Numbered from the stretch's first letter, positions 16,880 through 26,734 are shown. The stretch is 64,000 bases of DNA from Streptomyces sp. AJS327 (GCF_013450295.1 NZ_SKBR01000001.1:1244001-1308000); one strand, 5' to 3'. Made by a program: numbers and translations. The notes: generated by a model from the sequence alone, not told the origin.

Positions 16880-17821
16880 ATGGGACTCACCATCGGCGTC
16901 GACATTGGCGGAACCAAGATCGCGACAGGCGTCGTCGACGAGGCGGGAACGATCCTGGACCGCGCCACCCTGCCGACCCCGCCCACCCTGGACGCCGTGA
17001 TCGACTCGATCGCCGAGGCCGTCCGGAGGGCCGGCGCCGAGCACCAGGTCGAGGCCGTCGGCATCGGAGCCCCGGGGTACGTCGACGACAAGCGGGCCAC
17101 CGTCCTCTTCACCCCGAACCTCAACTGGCGGCACGAGGCGCTGAAGGACCGGGTCGAGCAGCGCGTCGGGCTCCCCGTGGTGGTCGAGAACGACGCCAAC
17201 GCCGCCGCCTGGGGCGAGTACCGCTTCGGCGCGGGCACCGGCCACGACGACGTCGTCTGCGTCACCATCGGCACCGGACTCGGCGGCGGGATCATCATCG
17301 GCGGCCGCCTGTACCGCGGCCGCTTCGGTGTCGCCGCGGAGTTCGGGCACATCCGGATGGTTCCGGACGGGCTGCTGTGCGGCTGCGGCAACCAGGGCTG
17401 CTGGGAGCAGTACGCCTCGGGCAGCGCCCTCGTCCGGTACGCCCGACAGCGGGCCGCGGCCACCCCGGAGCGCGCGGAACTCCTGCTCGGCCTGGGCGAC
17501 GGCAGCCCGGAAGGGGTCGAGGGCAAGCACGTCAGCGAGGCGGCGCGGCAGGGCGACCCGGTCGCCGTGGACGCCTTCCGGGAGCTGGCCCGCTGGGCCG
17601 GTGCCGGACTGGCCGACCTGGCCGCGCTCTTCGACCCGGGCGCCTTCATCGTCGGCGGTGGGGTGTCCGACGAGGGCGAGCTGGTGCTCGACCCGGTCCG
17701 GAAGTCCTACCGTCGCTGGCTGGTCGGCAGCCGCTGGCGCCCGCACGCCGAGGTCCTCGCCGCCCAACTGGGCGGCCGCGCCGGGCTGGTGGGGGTCGCG
17801 GACCTGGCCCGCCAGGGCTGA
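16880..17821 (+). CDS. glkA: ROK-family glucokinase
   Basis: 313 residues starting MGLTIGVDIGGTKIA. It shows the ATP phosphate-1 motif DIGGTK, sugar-binding ENDANAAAWGE, the GTGLGGGI phosphate-2 motif, and the ROK zinc site CGCGNQGCWEQYAS preceded by the His of EFGHI. It phosphorylates glucose with ATP to glucose-6-phosphate in the cytoplasm; in Streptomyces the GlkA of this type is also required for carbon catabolite repression. Length and motifs match GlkA closely. GAGGGA lies just 3 nt before the ATG, a tight but workable spacing. TACGGT near 16836 may be the -10 box. The EEP-family gene follows after 19 nt, probably in one operon. Confidence 0.93.
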   Translation: MGLTIGVDIGGTKIATGVVDEAGTILDRATLPTPPTLDAVIDSIAEAVRRAGAEHQVEAVGIGAPGYVDDKRATVLFTPNLNWRHEALKDRVEQRVGLPVVVENDANAAAWGEYRFGAGTGHDDVVCVTIGTGLGGGIIIGGRLYRGRFGVAAEFGHIRMVPDGLLCGCGNQGCWEQYASGSALVRYARQRAAATPERAELLLGLGDGSPEGVEGKHVSEAARQGDPVAVDAFRELARWAGAGLADLAALFDPGAFIVGGGVSDEGELVLDPVRKSYRRWLVGSRWRPHAEVLAAQLGGRAGLVGVADLARQG

Positions 17822-17840
17822 GCGGGAGCGGGGTGCGGAC

Positions 17841-18707
17841 GTGACCCAGCGCGAGGAGGACACCGGCGGCGCGCGGCCCGCGCCCGGGCGGCACCCGCGA
17901 GGCACGCACGGACGGGACTCCACGGCGCCGCCGGAGCCCGCGGGCCCGGAGTTCCTGGCGGACCTGCCCGCCTCGCGCACCGCGCCGGACGGTTCCGCCG
18001 TCGTCCGGCTGCTCAGCTACAACGTCCGCTCCCTGCGGGACGACAGGGGTGCGCTCGCCCGGGTGATCCGGGCGTGCGCCCCGGACGTCCTCTGCGTCCA
18101 GGAGGCGCCCCGGTTCTTCCGCTGGCGCAAGCACGCGGCCTGGCTGGGCCGCGCCACCGGCACGTACTACGTCACGGGCGGGGCCACCGCCACCGGCCCC
18201 ATGATCATGGCGAGGCTGCGGGCGACCGTCGAGCGCACCGAGGACGTCCTGCTGCCGCTGACGCCCGGGCTGCACCGCAGGGGCTTCGCCACCGCCGTGC
18301 TCCGGTTCGGCCCGGCCGCCCGCCTCGGGGTGCTCAGCTGCCACCTCAGCCTGCGCGCGAGCGAGCGGTACGCGCAGGCCGGGATGGCCCTCGACCAGCT
18401 GAAGGCGATGGGCGTCCCGCACACCGTCCTCGCCGGCGACCTCAACGACCGCCCCGGCGGACGGGCGTTCACCCGGCTCAGCACCGCGCTGCGGGACGGC
18501 TGGCGGGTGGCGCCCTGGGGCGCCGAGCACACGGCGATGGCCGACCGGCCGTGGCAGCGCATCGACGCGGTGCTGGCCTCGCAGGGCGTCGAAGTCCTCG
18601 GCTGTGGCGTGCCGTTCGGGCTGCCCGGCGTTCAGCCGGACGACCTGCGGGCGGCCACCGACCACCTGCCCGTCCTCGCCGCGCTCCGGGTGCCGCCCTC
18701 CGCGTGA
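17841..18707 (+). CDS. Endonuclease/exonuclease/phosphatase-family protein
   Basis: 288 residues from a GTG at 17841. After a disordered N-terminus of about 55 residues the EEP fold begins: LLSYNVRSL (Asn), CVQEAP (metal-binding Glu), SCHLSL (His), AGDLNDRPGG (catalytic Asp/Asn) and ATDHLPV (Asp-His pair) all occur in order. EEP enzymes hydrolyse phosphodiester bonds in nucleic acids, phospholipids or inositol phosphates; which applies is not evident. There is no signal peptide, so it is probably cytoplasmic. It lies 19 nt after glkA and ends in a compact GC hairpin that separates it from the convergent membrane-protein gene. Confidence 0.87.
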   Translation: MTQREEDTGGARPAPGRHPRGTHGRDSTAPPEPAGPEFLADLPASRTAPDGSAVVRLLSYNVRSLRDDRGALARVIRACAPDVLCVQEAPRFFRWRKHAAWLGRATGTYYVTGGATATGPMIMARLRATVERTEDVLLPLTPGLHRRGFATAVLRFGPAARLGVLSCHLSLRASERYAQAGMALDQLKAMGVPHTVLAGDLNDRPGGRAFTRLSTALRDGWRVAPWGAEHTAMADRPWQRIDAVLASQGVEVLGCGVPFGLPGVQPDDLRAATDHLPVLAALRVPPSA

Positions 18708-18708
18708 T

Positions 18709-18726
18709 CCCGCGCCCGCGCGCGGG
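18709..18726 (+). terminator. Compact hairpin after the EEP gene
   Basis: CCCGCGC at 18709-18715 pairs with GCGCGGG at 18720-18726 around a 4-nt loop, one base after the stop codon, between convergent genes. Confidence 0.45.
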
Positions 18727-18814
18727 CACGCCGGACGCCGGAACGGGCGGACGCCGGGACGAGCGGGCGGGGAGAGCGGACGACCGCCGAGGCGGGGAGC
18801 GTCGGCCGGGGCGA

Positions 18815-19666
18815 TCAGACGACGGCGCCGCGCCCCGGGTCGTCCCAGTCGTCGTCATCGCGGCCGTCCCGCATACGGGCCACCAGGGTGCCGAAGCCGC
18901 CGAGGAAACCCCCCACCCCGAGCGTGACGATCCACCACACCAGCTCCACCTGGAAGACGATGCTGCCGAACAGCAGCAGCGGGCCGCCGAGCGCCGCGAT
19001 CCAGGCGAAGGTCGTGGTGGCGTCCCCCCGGGGGACGGGCGGCGGCTCGGGCGGGACGAAGTGACCCTCGTCGTCGTCCTCCGCGGGGCTCCAGTCCCGG
19101 GGACCGGGAGCGGGCGTGGCGTTGAGCGTCAGCACGGTGAAGCCCCGCACCGAGGGCGGGCCGATGTTCCGCACCCGGTCGTCCTCGGCGGCGGACTCCC
19201 CGCCGTCGGACTTCGGGGTGTCCGCCGGGCCGGAACCGCCGTCCGCCGCCGGGGACGTGGACGGGGACGCGGACGTGCGGGCGTTCTCGCCCGCGTCCGG
19301 GGCGCCGTCCTTCGCGCCGGTGGGGGCTTCCGCGCCGGTGGGGGCGCCGGTGGCGCCCTCCTCGGCGGTGGGGGCGTCGGCGCCGGTCGTGCCGGTCTCG
19401 CCGCCGGTGTCCGCCGGGTCGGTGGCGGCCTTCGCGGTGGCCGGACCGCTGGTCTCGCGGCCGGTGTCCGCCGGGTCGGTGGTGTCCCGCTCGGCGGGGG
19501 TCCTCGGGGCGCCGGGGGCGTCCGCGCGGTCGGCCGGCGCCTGGTCGTACCCGGCGACGATCGCCGCCCAGGCCGCCTCCTCGTCCGCCGGGAGGGTGGG
19601 CTCGCGGCGCGGGGGACGCGTCGGCTCCCGGTCCTCGCCCTCCGCGTCCGGATCGCGCTCCGTCAC
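18815..19666 (-). CDS. Disordered-tail membrane protein of unknown function
   Basis: 283 residues from a GTG at 19666 that overlaps the stop of the upstream hydrolase gene by 4 nt (GTGA), so the pair is translationally coupled. The N-terminal ~180 residues are low-complexity Asp/Thr/Pro/Gly with internal duplications (DPADTG occurs twice, APTGA twice). A conserved-looking stretch RNIGPPSVRGFTVLTLNATP follows, and then two adjoining transmembrane helices (FAWIAALGGPLLLFGSIVF and VWWIVTLGVGGFLGGFGTLV) and an acidic C-terminus. No catalytic motif is visible. Streptomyces homologues are annotated only as hypothetical membrane proteins. Confidence 0.75.
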   Translation of the reverse strand: MTERDPDAEGEDREPTRPPRREPTLPADEEAAWAAIVAGYDQAPADRADAPGAPRTPAERDTTDPADTGRETSGPATAKAATDPADTGGETGTTGADAPTAEEGATGAPTGAEAPTGAKDGAPDAGENARTSASPSTSPAADGGSGPADTPKSDGGESAAEDDRVRNIGPPSVRGFTVLTLNATPAPGPRDWSPAEDDDEGHFVPPEPPPVPRGDATTTFAWIAALGGPLLLFGSIVFQVELVWWIVTLGVGGFLGGFGTLVARMRDGRDDDDWDDPGRGAVV

Positions 19667-20496
19667 TGCCCGGCCCCTTCCCGCGAACCGCCCGTCTCGT
19701 CGGCCGCCGAACCCACCCGCTGCCGGGGCAGCCGCCCGCCCGGCGTGGCGGCGTGGGTGACCCGGTCGATGAAGCCGTACGAGTCGGCGAAGACGCGCTC
19801 GGCGTCGTGGTCCAGGGTGGCGACGTGGTAGCTGTGCTCCAGCACCGTCTCCGTCACGTCGGTGGAGGAGACGGAGTTCAGCACCAGGGCCGAGTCGGAC
19901 GGCGGCACCACGTGGTCCGTCCTGCTGTGCGCCACCAGCAGCGGCTGGGTGACCCGGGGGAGGTCCCGGCGCACCTCGCGCACCAGCGCCCGCATCCCGT
20001 ACGCGGCCTGGGTCGGCACGCGCTGGTAACCCACCTCCGCCGCGCCCTCCTTGGCGATGTCGCTGCTGATCCCCTTCACCGAGCGCAGCAGGAAGCGGCC
20101 GACGGGCAGCACCGCCCCCGCGGCGCGCGGGAAGGTGACCGCCGGGTTGACCACCACCACACCGCTCACCCGCGCCCCGTGCCGGGCGGCCAGCCGCAGG
20201 GCGAGCCCGCCGCCCATGGAGAGCCCGCACACCACGACCCGCGCGCAGCGCTCGTCCAGCACCCGCAGCTCCCGCTCGACCGTGGCGTACCAGTCCTGCC
20301 AGCCCGTCACCGCGAGGTCCTGCCAGCGGGTGCCGTGCCCCGGCAGCAGCGGCACGGAGACGGTCAGGCCCCGGTCCGCCAGGTACTCGGCCCAGGGGCG
20401 CATCGACTGGGGTGACCCGGTGAAGCCGTGGCACAGCAGGACGCCGGTATCACCGCCGTCGCGGCGCAGTGGCTCGGCTCCGGGAAGGATGGGCAC
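19663..20496 (-). CDS. Alpha/beta-hydrolase (monoacylglycerol lipase/carboxylesterase type)
   Basis: 277 residues from a GTG at 20496 with GGAGG five bases upstream. The fold is clear: the oxyanion motif LLCHGFTGSP (residue ~20), the nucleophile elbow GLSMGGG (Ser ~95), the acid in AHSRTDHVVP (~190) and His in EHSYHVATLD (~220). It resembles Est30/thermostable monoacylglycerol lipases, which hydrolyse short- or medium-chain monoglycerides and esters. No signal peptide. Coupled by a 4-nt overlap to the downstream membrane protein. It lies divergent from the plsC-like gene, consistent with a lipid-related role, although the substrate is not known. Confidence 0.88.
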   Translation of the reverse strand: MPILPGAEPLRRDGGDTGVLLCHGFTGSPQSMRPWAEYLADRGLTVSVPLLPGHGTRWQDLAVTGWQDWYATVERELRVLDERCARVVVCGLSMGGGLALRLAARHGARVSGVVVVNPAVTFPRAAGAVLPVGRFLLRSVKGISSDIAKEGAAEVGYQRVPTQAAYGMRALVREVRRDLPRVTQPLLVAHSRTDHVVPPSDSALVLNSVSSTDVTETVLEHSYHVATLDHDAERVFADSYGFIDRVTHAATPGGRLPRQRVGSAADETGGSREGAGQ

Positions 20497-20669
20497 GCGG
20501 GCCTCCAGATCGTCGGTGGTCGGCCCCGGAGAGCCGGGGCCGCAGCATCGGCGCGGGACGCTCCACCCTACGCGGGCGTACCGTGACCGGGTAGCTCCGC
20601 TGCCGTCTCGGCGGAGACGGGCCCGGCACGTCGAGATAGGGTCTGCGCGTCACACACAGGAGGTCTCGG

Positions 20670-21728
20670 TTGTTCTACGGCGCGATGAAGCTGTCAGTCG
20701 GCAGCACGCTGAAACTGGCCTTCCGTCCCTGGGTGGAGGGCCTGGAGAACATCCCGGCCACCGGCCCCGCGATCCTGGCCAGCAACCACCTGTCGTTCTC
20801 CGACTCCTTCTTCCTCCCGGCGGTGCTCGACCGCAAGGTCACCTTCATCGCGAAGGCCGAGTACTTCACGACGCCCGGGGTGAAGGGCAAGCTGACGGCG
20901 GCGTTCTTCAAGGGCGTGGGACAGCTGCCGGTGGACCGCTCCGGGGCGCGCGGCGCGGGCGAGGCCGCGATCCGCAGCGGCCTCGAAGTGCTGGAGCGCG
21001 GCGAGCTGTTCGGCATCTACCCGGAGGGCACCCGCTCGCCCGACGGCCGTCTCTACCGGGGCAAGCCCGGGGCGCTGGCCCGGCTGGCGATCCGTTCCGG
21101 GGCGCCGGTGCTCCCCGTGGCGATGATCGACACGGAGAAGATCCAGCCGCCCGGCAAGGTCGTCCCGAAGCTGATGCGCCCCGGGATCCGGATCGGTGAG
21201 CCGCTCGACTTCAGCCGGTACCAGGGGATGGACAAGGACCGGTTCATCCAGCGCGCCGTGACCGACGAGGTGATGTACGAGATCCTCCGGCTGTCCGGCC
21301 AGGAGTACGTGGACATCTACGCGACGGCGGCCAAACGGCAGATCGCGGAGGCCGCCAAGGAGGCCGAGGCGAAGGAGGCCGAGGCCAGAGCCCAGGGCGC
21401 GGCGCGCGGACGCGCGCGCGGCGGACGCCCGGCGGACGCCCCGGACCCCGGCCCCGCCAACTCCGGTGCCGTTGACTCTGGCACCGCCAACTCCGGTGCT
21501 GCTAACTCTGGCACCCCCAACTCCGGTGCTGCTGACTCTGGCACCGCCAACTCCGGTGCCAGGGAGTCCCGTTCGCGGGACTCCGACACCCCGGGCTCCG
21601 GCCTACGGGACTCCGGCACCGGCCCGGCGACGCGGGCGGGCGGCGGCGCGCGGCCCGAGACCGGCGGCGCGGTGGAGCGCGAACGGGGCGACAGCGACAG
21701 CGGCGAGACGGGCAGCCGGGCCGCCTGA
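20670..21728 (+). CDS. plsC: 1-acylglycerol-3-phosphate O-acyltransferase (PlsC-like) with repeat tail
   Basis: 352 residues from a TTG at 20670 with a textbook AGGAGGT at 20658-20664. The acyltransferase motifs are NHLSFSD (NHX4D, residue ~47), the phosphate-binding region FKGVGQLPVDRSG and YPEGTRSPDG (~115). It acylates lysophosphatidic acid to phosphatidic acid at the membrane. The catalytic part ends near residue 230. The remaining ~120 residues are disordered: an Ala/Glu/Lys helix, then about 3.5 copies of a 10-residue unit (ANSGAVDSGT and variants) encoded by a 30-bp tandem repeat, then a Ser/Gly/Asp tail. Ordinary PlsC proteins lack such a tail. The gene is the counterpart of mycobacterial Rv2182c by position. 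Confidence 0.92.
   Translation: MFYGAMKLSVGSTLKLAFRPWVEGLENIPATGPAILASNHLSFSDSFFLPAVLDRKVTFIAKAEYFTTPGVKGKLTAAFFKGVGQLPVDRSGARGAGEAAIRSGLEVLERGELFGIYPEGTRSPDGRLYRGKPGALARLAIRSGAPVLPVAMIDTEKIQPPGKVVPKLMRPGIRIGEPLDFSRYQGMDKDRFIQRAVTDEVMYEILRLSGQEYVDIYATAAKRQIAEAAKEAEAKEAEARAQGAARGRARGGRPADAPDPGPANSGAVDSGTANSGAANSGTPNSGAADSGTANSGARESRSRDSDTPGSGLRDSGTGPATRAGGGARPETGGAVERERGDSDSGETGSRAA
21456..21560 (+). repeat. 30-bp tandem repeat in the plsC tail (3.5 copies)
   Basis: Units at 21456-21485, 21486-21515, 21516-21545 and a half unit at 21546-21560 begin with [GC]CCAACTCCGGTGC and differ at only a few bases. Each encodes ten residues of the type NSGAxDSGTA. The T content at some third positions is higher than in the neighbouring coding sequence. 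Confidence 0.9.
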
Positions 21729-22128
21729 GCGGCCCCGGAACCCGGAACCCCGGACCCGGGAGCGGGCGCCGGTCTGCCGGGTGCGCGGTGGCGCCGGGAT
21801 GCGGTGGCGCCGGTGGTCCGTCCGCGCCGTCCGCCCGTCGCCTCCCCGAACCACCGTTCCGTCGCGGGGCGTTGACGGCGTCCCCGCGGCGCCCGCGAAC
21901 GGCGGCGGTCACGGCCGGGCGGCTGTCCGGGCACGGCGACGGATCCACGACCGCCGAGGGAGAACCACCGACCCACCCGGGATCAGGCCCACGGGCCCGT
22001 CCGGGACGGGGCCACGGGACGGGGGCCCGTCCGGGGCGACAGCCAGCGGGGCGGCGGGCGCCGACGACCACCACCCCGGGACCGTCGGCACCCGGGACAG
22101 CGAGAGCGTGGCAGAGGAGGGAGAGGGC
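21729..22128. other. Intergenic region before the sensor kinase
   Basis: Four hundred bases of GC-rich sequence with Arg/Pro-rich open frames on every strand and no recognisable protein, hairpin terminator or promoter boxes. I see nothing specific apart from the kinase ribosome-binding site GAGGAGGGAG at 22114-22123. Confidence 0.5.
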
Positions 22129-23349
22129 GTGAAGCGGGTCGTCGAACTGCCGCTGTGGCGCGCGCTGGCGGGCTACCGGCTGCTGGCACTCGGCTACGCG
22201 CTGGCCGTCTTCGGCTGGGAGAACGACGGGTACAGCAACCGTCTCCTGGCCGGGGGTTACCTCCTCGTCCTCACCGTCTGGAACCTGCTGACGCTGCGGA
22301 AGGTCTCCTCGGCCGGACGCTGTACGCGCCGCTTCCTCGCCGCCGACATGACGCTCGGCCTGGCCGGAGTGCTGCTCTCCCCGCTGGCCGACGCCCACGA
22401 CCGCGTCGGCCCCACCCTGCCCTCCATCTGGATCGCCGGACCGGTGCTGGCCTGCGCGCTGAAGGGCGGCTGGCGCTGGGCGGCGGCGGGCTCCCTGCTG
22501 GCCGGGGTCGCCAACCTCCTGGAACGCGGGGACGTCACCCGGATCACCGTGCACAACGTGCTGCTGGTCTGTGTGGCCAGCGTCGCGATCGGCTACGTCG
22601 TCGAGGTGGCGCGGGCCAGCGAGCGCACCCTCGCACGCGCCTGGCAGATCGAGGCGGCCACCCGGGAGCGGGAACGGCTCGCGCGGGACATCCACGACAA
22701 CGTGCTCCAGGTGCTCGCCATGGTGCAGCGCCGGGGCACCGAGGCCGGAGGGGAGGCCGCCGAACTGGGGCGGCTGGCGGGTGAGCAGGAGGCGGCGCTG
22801 CGTTCCCTGGTCTCCAGCGGCATCGCGCCGGGCACGGCCCTCCCCGAGGGCCCGCCGTCCGGACCGTCCCGCGCCGAACCGGCCGGGGACGCCGCGAGGG
22901 ACGCCGACGCCGCCCCGCCCCCGGCGGAGGGGGACGCGGCGGACGCGGAGCGCGATCTGCGGGCGCTGCTCGCCCCGTTCCGCGGTGCCCGGACCTCCTT
23001 CGCCGAACCCGGCGGCCCCGTGCCGCTGCCCGTGCCGCGAGCCGCCGAGCTGACCGCCGCCGTCGCGGCCGCGCTGGACAACGTGCGACGGCACGCCACC
23101 CACCCCGACGGCGAGGCGGCGCGGGCGTGGATCCTGCTGGAGGACGAGCCGGACGCGGTCCTCGTCACGGTGCGCGACGACGGCCCGGGTATCCCCGAGG
23201 GACGCCTGGCGGACGCCGAACGCGAGGGCCGGATGGGGGTGGCGCTCTCCATCCGGGGACGGCTGCGGGACCTGGGCGGCTCGGCGGAGGTCGTCTCGAT
23301 CCCGGGACAGGGGACGGAAGTGGAGCTGAGGGTGCCGAAGCATGTCTGA
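22129..23349 (+). CDS. NarL-type sensor histidine kinase
   Basis: 406 residues from the GTG at 22129 (an in-frame GTG at 22108 has no ribosome-binding site). Five or six transmembrane helices occupy residues ~10-160. The dimerisation helix RERLARDIHDNVLQVLA carries the phospho-accepting His189 in the HisKA_3-type context (RDIHD). After a Pro/Ala/Asp-rich linker comes the HATPase domain with the N box DNVRRHA and the G1 box VRDDGPGIPEG. It autophosphorylates and passes phosphate to the response regulator encoded immediately downstream, whose start overlaps its last 8 bases. The layout is of the MacS/PspC-like group. The stimulus is unknown; the compact membrane part suggests sensing within the membrane. 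Confidence 0.9.
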   Translation: MKRVVELPLWRALAGYRLLALGYALAVFGWENDGYSNRLLAGGYLLVLTVWNLLTLRKVSSAGRCTRRFLAADMTLGLAGVLLSPLADAHDRVGPTLPSIWIAGPVLACALKGGWRWAAAGSLLAGVANLLERGDVTRITVHNVLLVCVASVAIGYVVEVARASERTLARAWQIEAATRERERLARDIHDNVLQVLAMVQRRGTEAGGEAAELGRLAGEQEAALRSLVSSGIAPGTALPEGPPSGPSRAEPAGDAARDADAAPPPAEGDAADAERDLRALLAPFRGARTSFAEPGGPVPLPVPRAAELTAAVAAALDNVRRHATHPDGEAARAWILLEDEPDAVLVTVRDDGPGIPEGRLADAEREGRMGVALSIRGRLRDLGGSAEVVSIPGQGTEVELRVPKHV

Positions 23350-24061
23350 ATCGGACGGGACGGACGGAAGCGCGGAGCGCGGCGACACCGCTCCGGTCAC
23401 GGTGATGGTGGTCGACGACCACCCCATGTGGCGGGACGCCGTCGCGCGGGACCTGGAGGGCGCCGGGTTCCCCGTGGTCGCCACGGCGGGCGACGGCGCG
23501 GAGGCGGTGCGCAGGGCGCGCGCCGCCAGCCCCGACGTCCTGGTACTGGACCTGAACCTGCCGAGCCTGCCGGGGGTGGAGGTGTGCCGGGAGCTGGTCG
23601 GCGGCGCCGGACCGGCGCCACGGGTGCTGGTGCTCTCGGCCAGCGGGGAGCACGCCGACGTGCTGGAGGCCGTCAAGTCCGGGGCCACCGGCTACCTGGT
23701 GAAGTCCGCGAGCCCGGAGGAGCTGCTGGACGCGGTCCGCCGCACCGCGCGGGGCGAGCCCGTCTTCACCCCGGGGCTGGCCGGGCTGGTGCTCGGCGAG
23801 TACCGCAGGCTCGCGGTGGACGGCGGGGAGCCGGTCCGGGGTACCCCCGGCGAGCCCGGGGTGCCCCGGCTGACGGACCGCGAGACGGAGGTGCTCCGGC
23901 TGGTGGCGAAGGGTCTCAGCTACAAGCAGATCGCCGAGCGCCTGGTGATCTCGCACCGCACGGTCCAGAACCACGTGCAGAACACCCTGGGCAAGCTCCA
24001 GTTGCACAACCGCGTGGAGCTGGCGCGGTACGCGATCGAGCGCGGCCTCGACACCGACTGA
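23342..24061 (+). CDS. NarL/LuxR-type response regulator
   Basis: 239 residues, overlapping the kinase by 8 nt, so translation is probably coupled. The receiver domain has the acidic pair in VVDDHPMWRD, the phospho-acceptor Asp70 in VLDLNLPSLPG and the conserved Lys in YLVKSASPEE. The C-terminal LuxR-type helix-turn-helix reads LTDRETEVLRLVAKGLSYKQ and then IAERLVISHRTVQNHVQ, the canonical pattern. It should activate or repress target genes on phosphorylation by the adjacent kinase. GCACACC/GGTGTGC at 24064-24098 is a possible weak terminator. Confidence 0.94.
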   Translation: MSESDGTDGSAERGDTAPVTVMVVDDHPMWRDAVARDLEGAGFPVVATAGDGAEAVRRARAASPDVLVLDLNLPSLPGVEVCRELVGGAGPAPRVLVLSASGEHADVLEAVKSGATGYLVKSASPEELLDAVRRTARGEPVFTPGLAGLVLGEYRRLAVDGGEPVRGTPGEPGVPRLTDRETEVLRLVAKGLSYKQIAERLVISHRTVQNHVQNTLGKLQLHNRVELARYAIERGLDTD

Positions 24062-24296
24062 CCGGCACACCACGGAGTACCCGGAACCCCCGGTGTGCGC
24101 CCGAAAGCACGGAGCCTCCCGCAGCAGACGGAAACGCCCCGGAGTTCCGCGTGCGGCCGCCCGTACGGCTCGGCGGGGACGCCGGGTGAAATGCGCGCCA
24201 CGTGCCGCCCGTCCGTTTCCTCTCCCTCGTACGAGTGAGGTGCGATAAGTCAACTGCCCGATATGGCAGATGAGTTCCGTAATCCACCCCATCCCG

Positions 24297-24320
24297 TGTG
24301 ACCTGGATCACCGCTAGCGT
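24297..24320 (+). promoter_or_regulatory. CRP-like dyad and -10 box of the phosphofructokinase promoter
   Basis: TGTGA (24297-24301), six bases, TCACC (24308-24312) form a near-consensus CRP/FNR-family site. TAGCGT at 24315-24320 is a good -10 box, giving a leader of about 42 nt. No TTGAC -35 is visible, so the dyad sits where an activator could substitute for it. Upstream lie further dyads, CTCGTACGAG at 24226-24235 and CTGCC-N6-GGCAG at 24254-24269, in locally AT-richer sequence. Confidence 0.4.
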
Positions 24321-24368
24321 GACGGCAGTTGTGTCCACTGTCGCGTGTTCGCGGCGAAGGGAGATTCC

Positions 24369-25397
<1,029 letters not shown>

Positions 25398-25531
25398 CGG
25401 TTCCCCGGACGGGGTGGGGCGGCAGGTCGGGCGGCGGGGCGGAGTGTGCCGCCGTATATTCCGGAAACGCGGTGTTCCCGTCGAATGCCGCTTCCACCCC
25501 GTCCGAGAGAACCGAGCCTCTGGAGTGTTCC

Positions 25532-26545
25532 GTGCGGATCCTGGCGTTCGGCGTGCAGCCCGACGAGCGACCGCTGCTGGAGAAGGCGTGCGCCGACCGC
25601 GAGCACCGCGTGCACTGTCTGGACGTCTTCCTGAACGGCGACACCGCGCCGCTCGCCGCCGGACACGAGGTCGTCTCGGTCAGCGTCAACGCCCAGCTGG
25701 ACGACGCGGTGCTGCGCACCCTCGCAGCGGGCGGCAGCCGGATGATCGCCCAGCGCGCCACCGGCTTCAACAACATCAACCTGGAGACCGCCGCCGAGTT
25801 GGGGCTGACCGTCGCCCGCGTCGCCCACTACTCGCCGTACTCCGTCGCGGAGTTCGCCTGGGCGCTGGCGATGGCGGTCAACCGCCGGGTGCCCCGCGCA
25901 ACCCGCCGCACCCGCGAGTTCGACTTCCGGCTGGACGGGCTGATGGGCCGCGACATGCACGGCCGCACGGCCGGTGTGGTGGGTACCGGCAAGATCGGCT
26001 CGGCCTTCGCCCGGATCGCGCACGGCTTCGGGATGCGGCTGCTGGGCTGGGACGTGGCGCGCGACCCGGGCTGCGAGGAGCTGGGCCTGGAGTACGTCCC
26101 GCTGTCCCGGCTGCTCACCGAGTCCGACCTGGTCAGCCTGCACGTCCCGCTGGTGGACGCGACACACCACCTGCTCGGCGCGGAGGAGCTGCGGTCGATG
26201 CGGGACGAGGCGCTGCTGGTCAACACCAGCCGTGGCGGGCTGGTGGACACCGACGCGCTGGTGGGGGAGTTGCGCGCCGGCCGCTTCTGGGGCGTCGGCC
26301 TGGACGTCTACGAGGCCGAGTCCGGACTGTTCTTCCTGGACCGCTCGCTCGACGTGGTGGCCGACGACACCCTCGCCCGCCTGATGACCTTCAACAACGT
26401 GCTGCTCACCTCGCACCAGGCGTTCTACACCCGGGAGGCGGTCGGCCAGATCGTCGGCACCACGGTGAACAACGTGGAGGACTACCTGGCCGGGCGGGCC
26501 AGCGAGAACGTCCTCGTCGACGCGGGCACCCTCGTCCCGGGGTGA
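25532..26545 (+). CDS. D-lactate dehydrogenase-like 2-hydroxyacid dehydrogenase
   Basis: 337 residues from the GTG at 25532, with GGAG six bases upstream. The NAD-binding motif GVVGTGKIGSAFARI is at ~148. The catalytic Arg is in VNTSRGGLVDTD (~235), the Glu in YEAESGLFF (~264) and the His in LTSHQAFYTREA (~297). That last motif, together with HYSPYSVAEFA, is typical of fermentative LdhA-type D-lactate dehydrogenases, which reduce pyruvate to D-lactate with NADH. It follows pfkA by 134 nt on the same strand, so both could be part of one glycolytic unit, although a terminator or separate promoter between them cannot be excluded. Confidence 0.9.
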   Translation: MRILAFGVQPDERPLLEKACADREHRVHCLDVFLNGDTAPLAAGHEVVSVSVNAQLDDAVLRTLAAGGSRMIAQRATGFNNINLETAAELGLTVARVAHYSPYSVAEFAWALAMAVNRRVPRATRRTREFDFRLDGLMGRDMHGRTAGVVGTGKIGSAFARIAHGFGMRLLGWDVARDPGCEELGLEYVPLSRLLTESDLVSLHVPLVDATHHLLGAEELRSMRDEALLVNTSRGGLVDTDALVGELRAGRFWGVGLDVYEAESGLFFLDRSLDVVADDTLARLMTFNNVLLTSHQAFYTREAVGQIVGTTVNNVEDYLAGRASENVLVDAGTLVPG

Positions 26546-26583
26546 CGCGCCTCTCCGGCCCGCCGTCCGTCGGCTCCCGCGCC

Positions 26584-26616
26584 CGTCCCGGCGCGCGGGG
26601 CGGACGCGCCGGGACG
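26584..26616 (+). terminator. Strong hairpin terminator after the D-LDH-like gene
   Basis: CGTCCCGGCGCG at 26584-26595 pairs perfectly over 12 bp with CGCGCCGGGACG at 26605-26616, with a 9-nt loop, 39 nt after the stop. Confidence 0.7.
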
Positions 26617-26734
26617 CCGGTGAGCGGGCCGGGCGCGCGGTGACGCGCGCGCCACGTCTCGTGACGGAGTGCGTTCCGTCTCAGCTGTCGGTCAGCCTCC
26701 CGCCGTGCGGCGCGCACACCGTAATCTTGGCCGG

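Noticed and set aside
24062..24292. Possible small minus-strand gene starting MGWITELICHIGQ
   Set aside because: Reads into the antisense of the response regulator with shadow composition; the AT-richer part is better explained as the pfkA promoter region.
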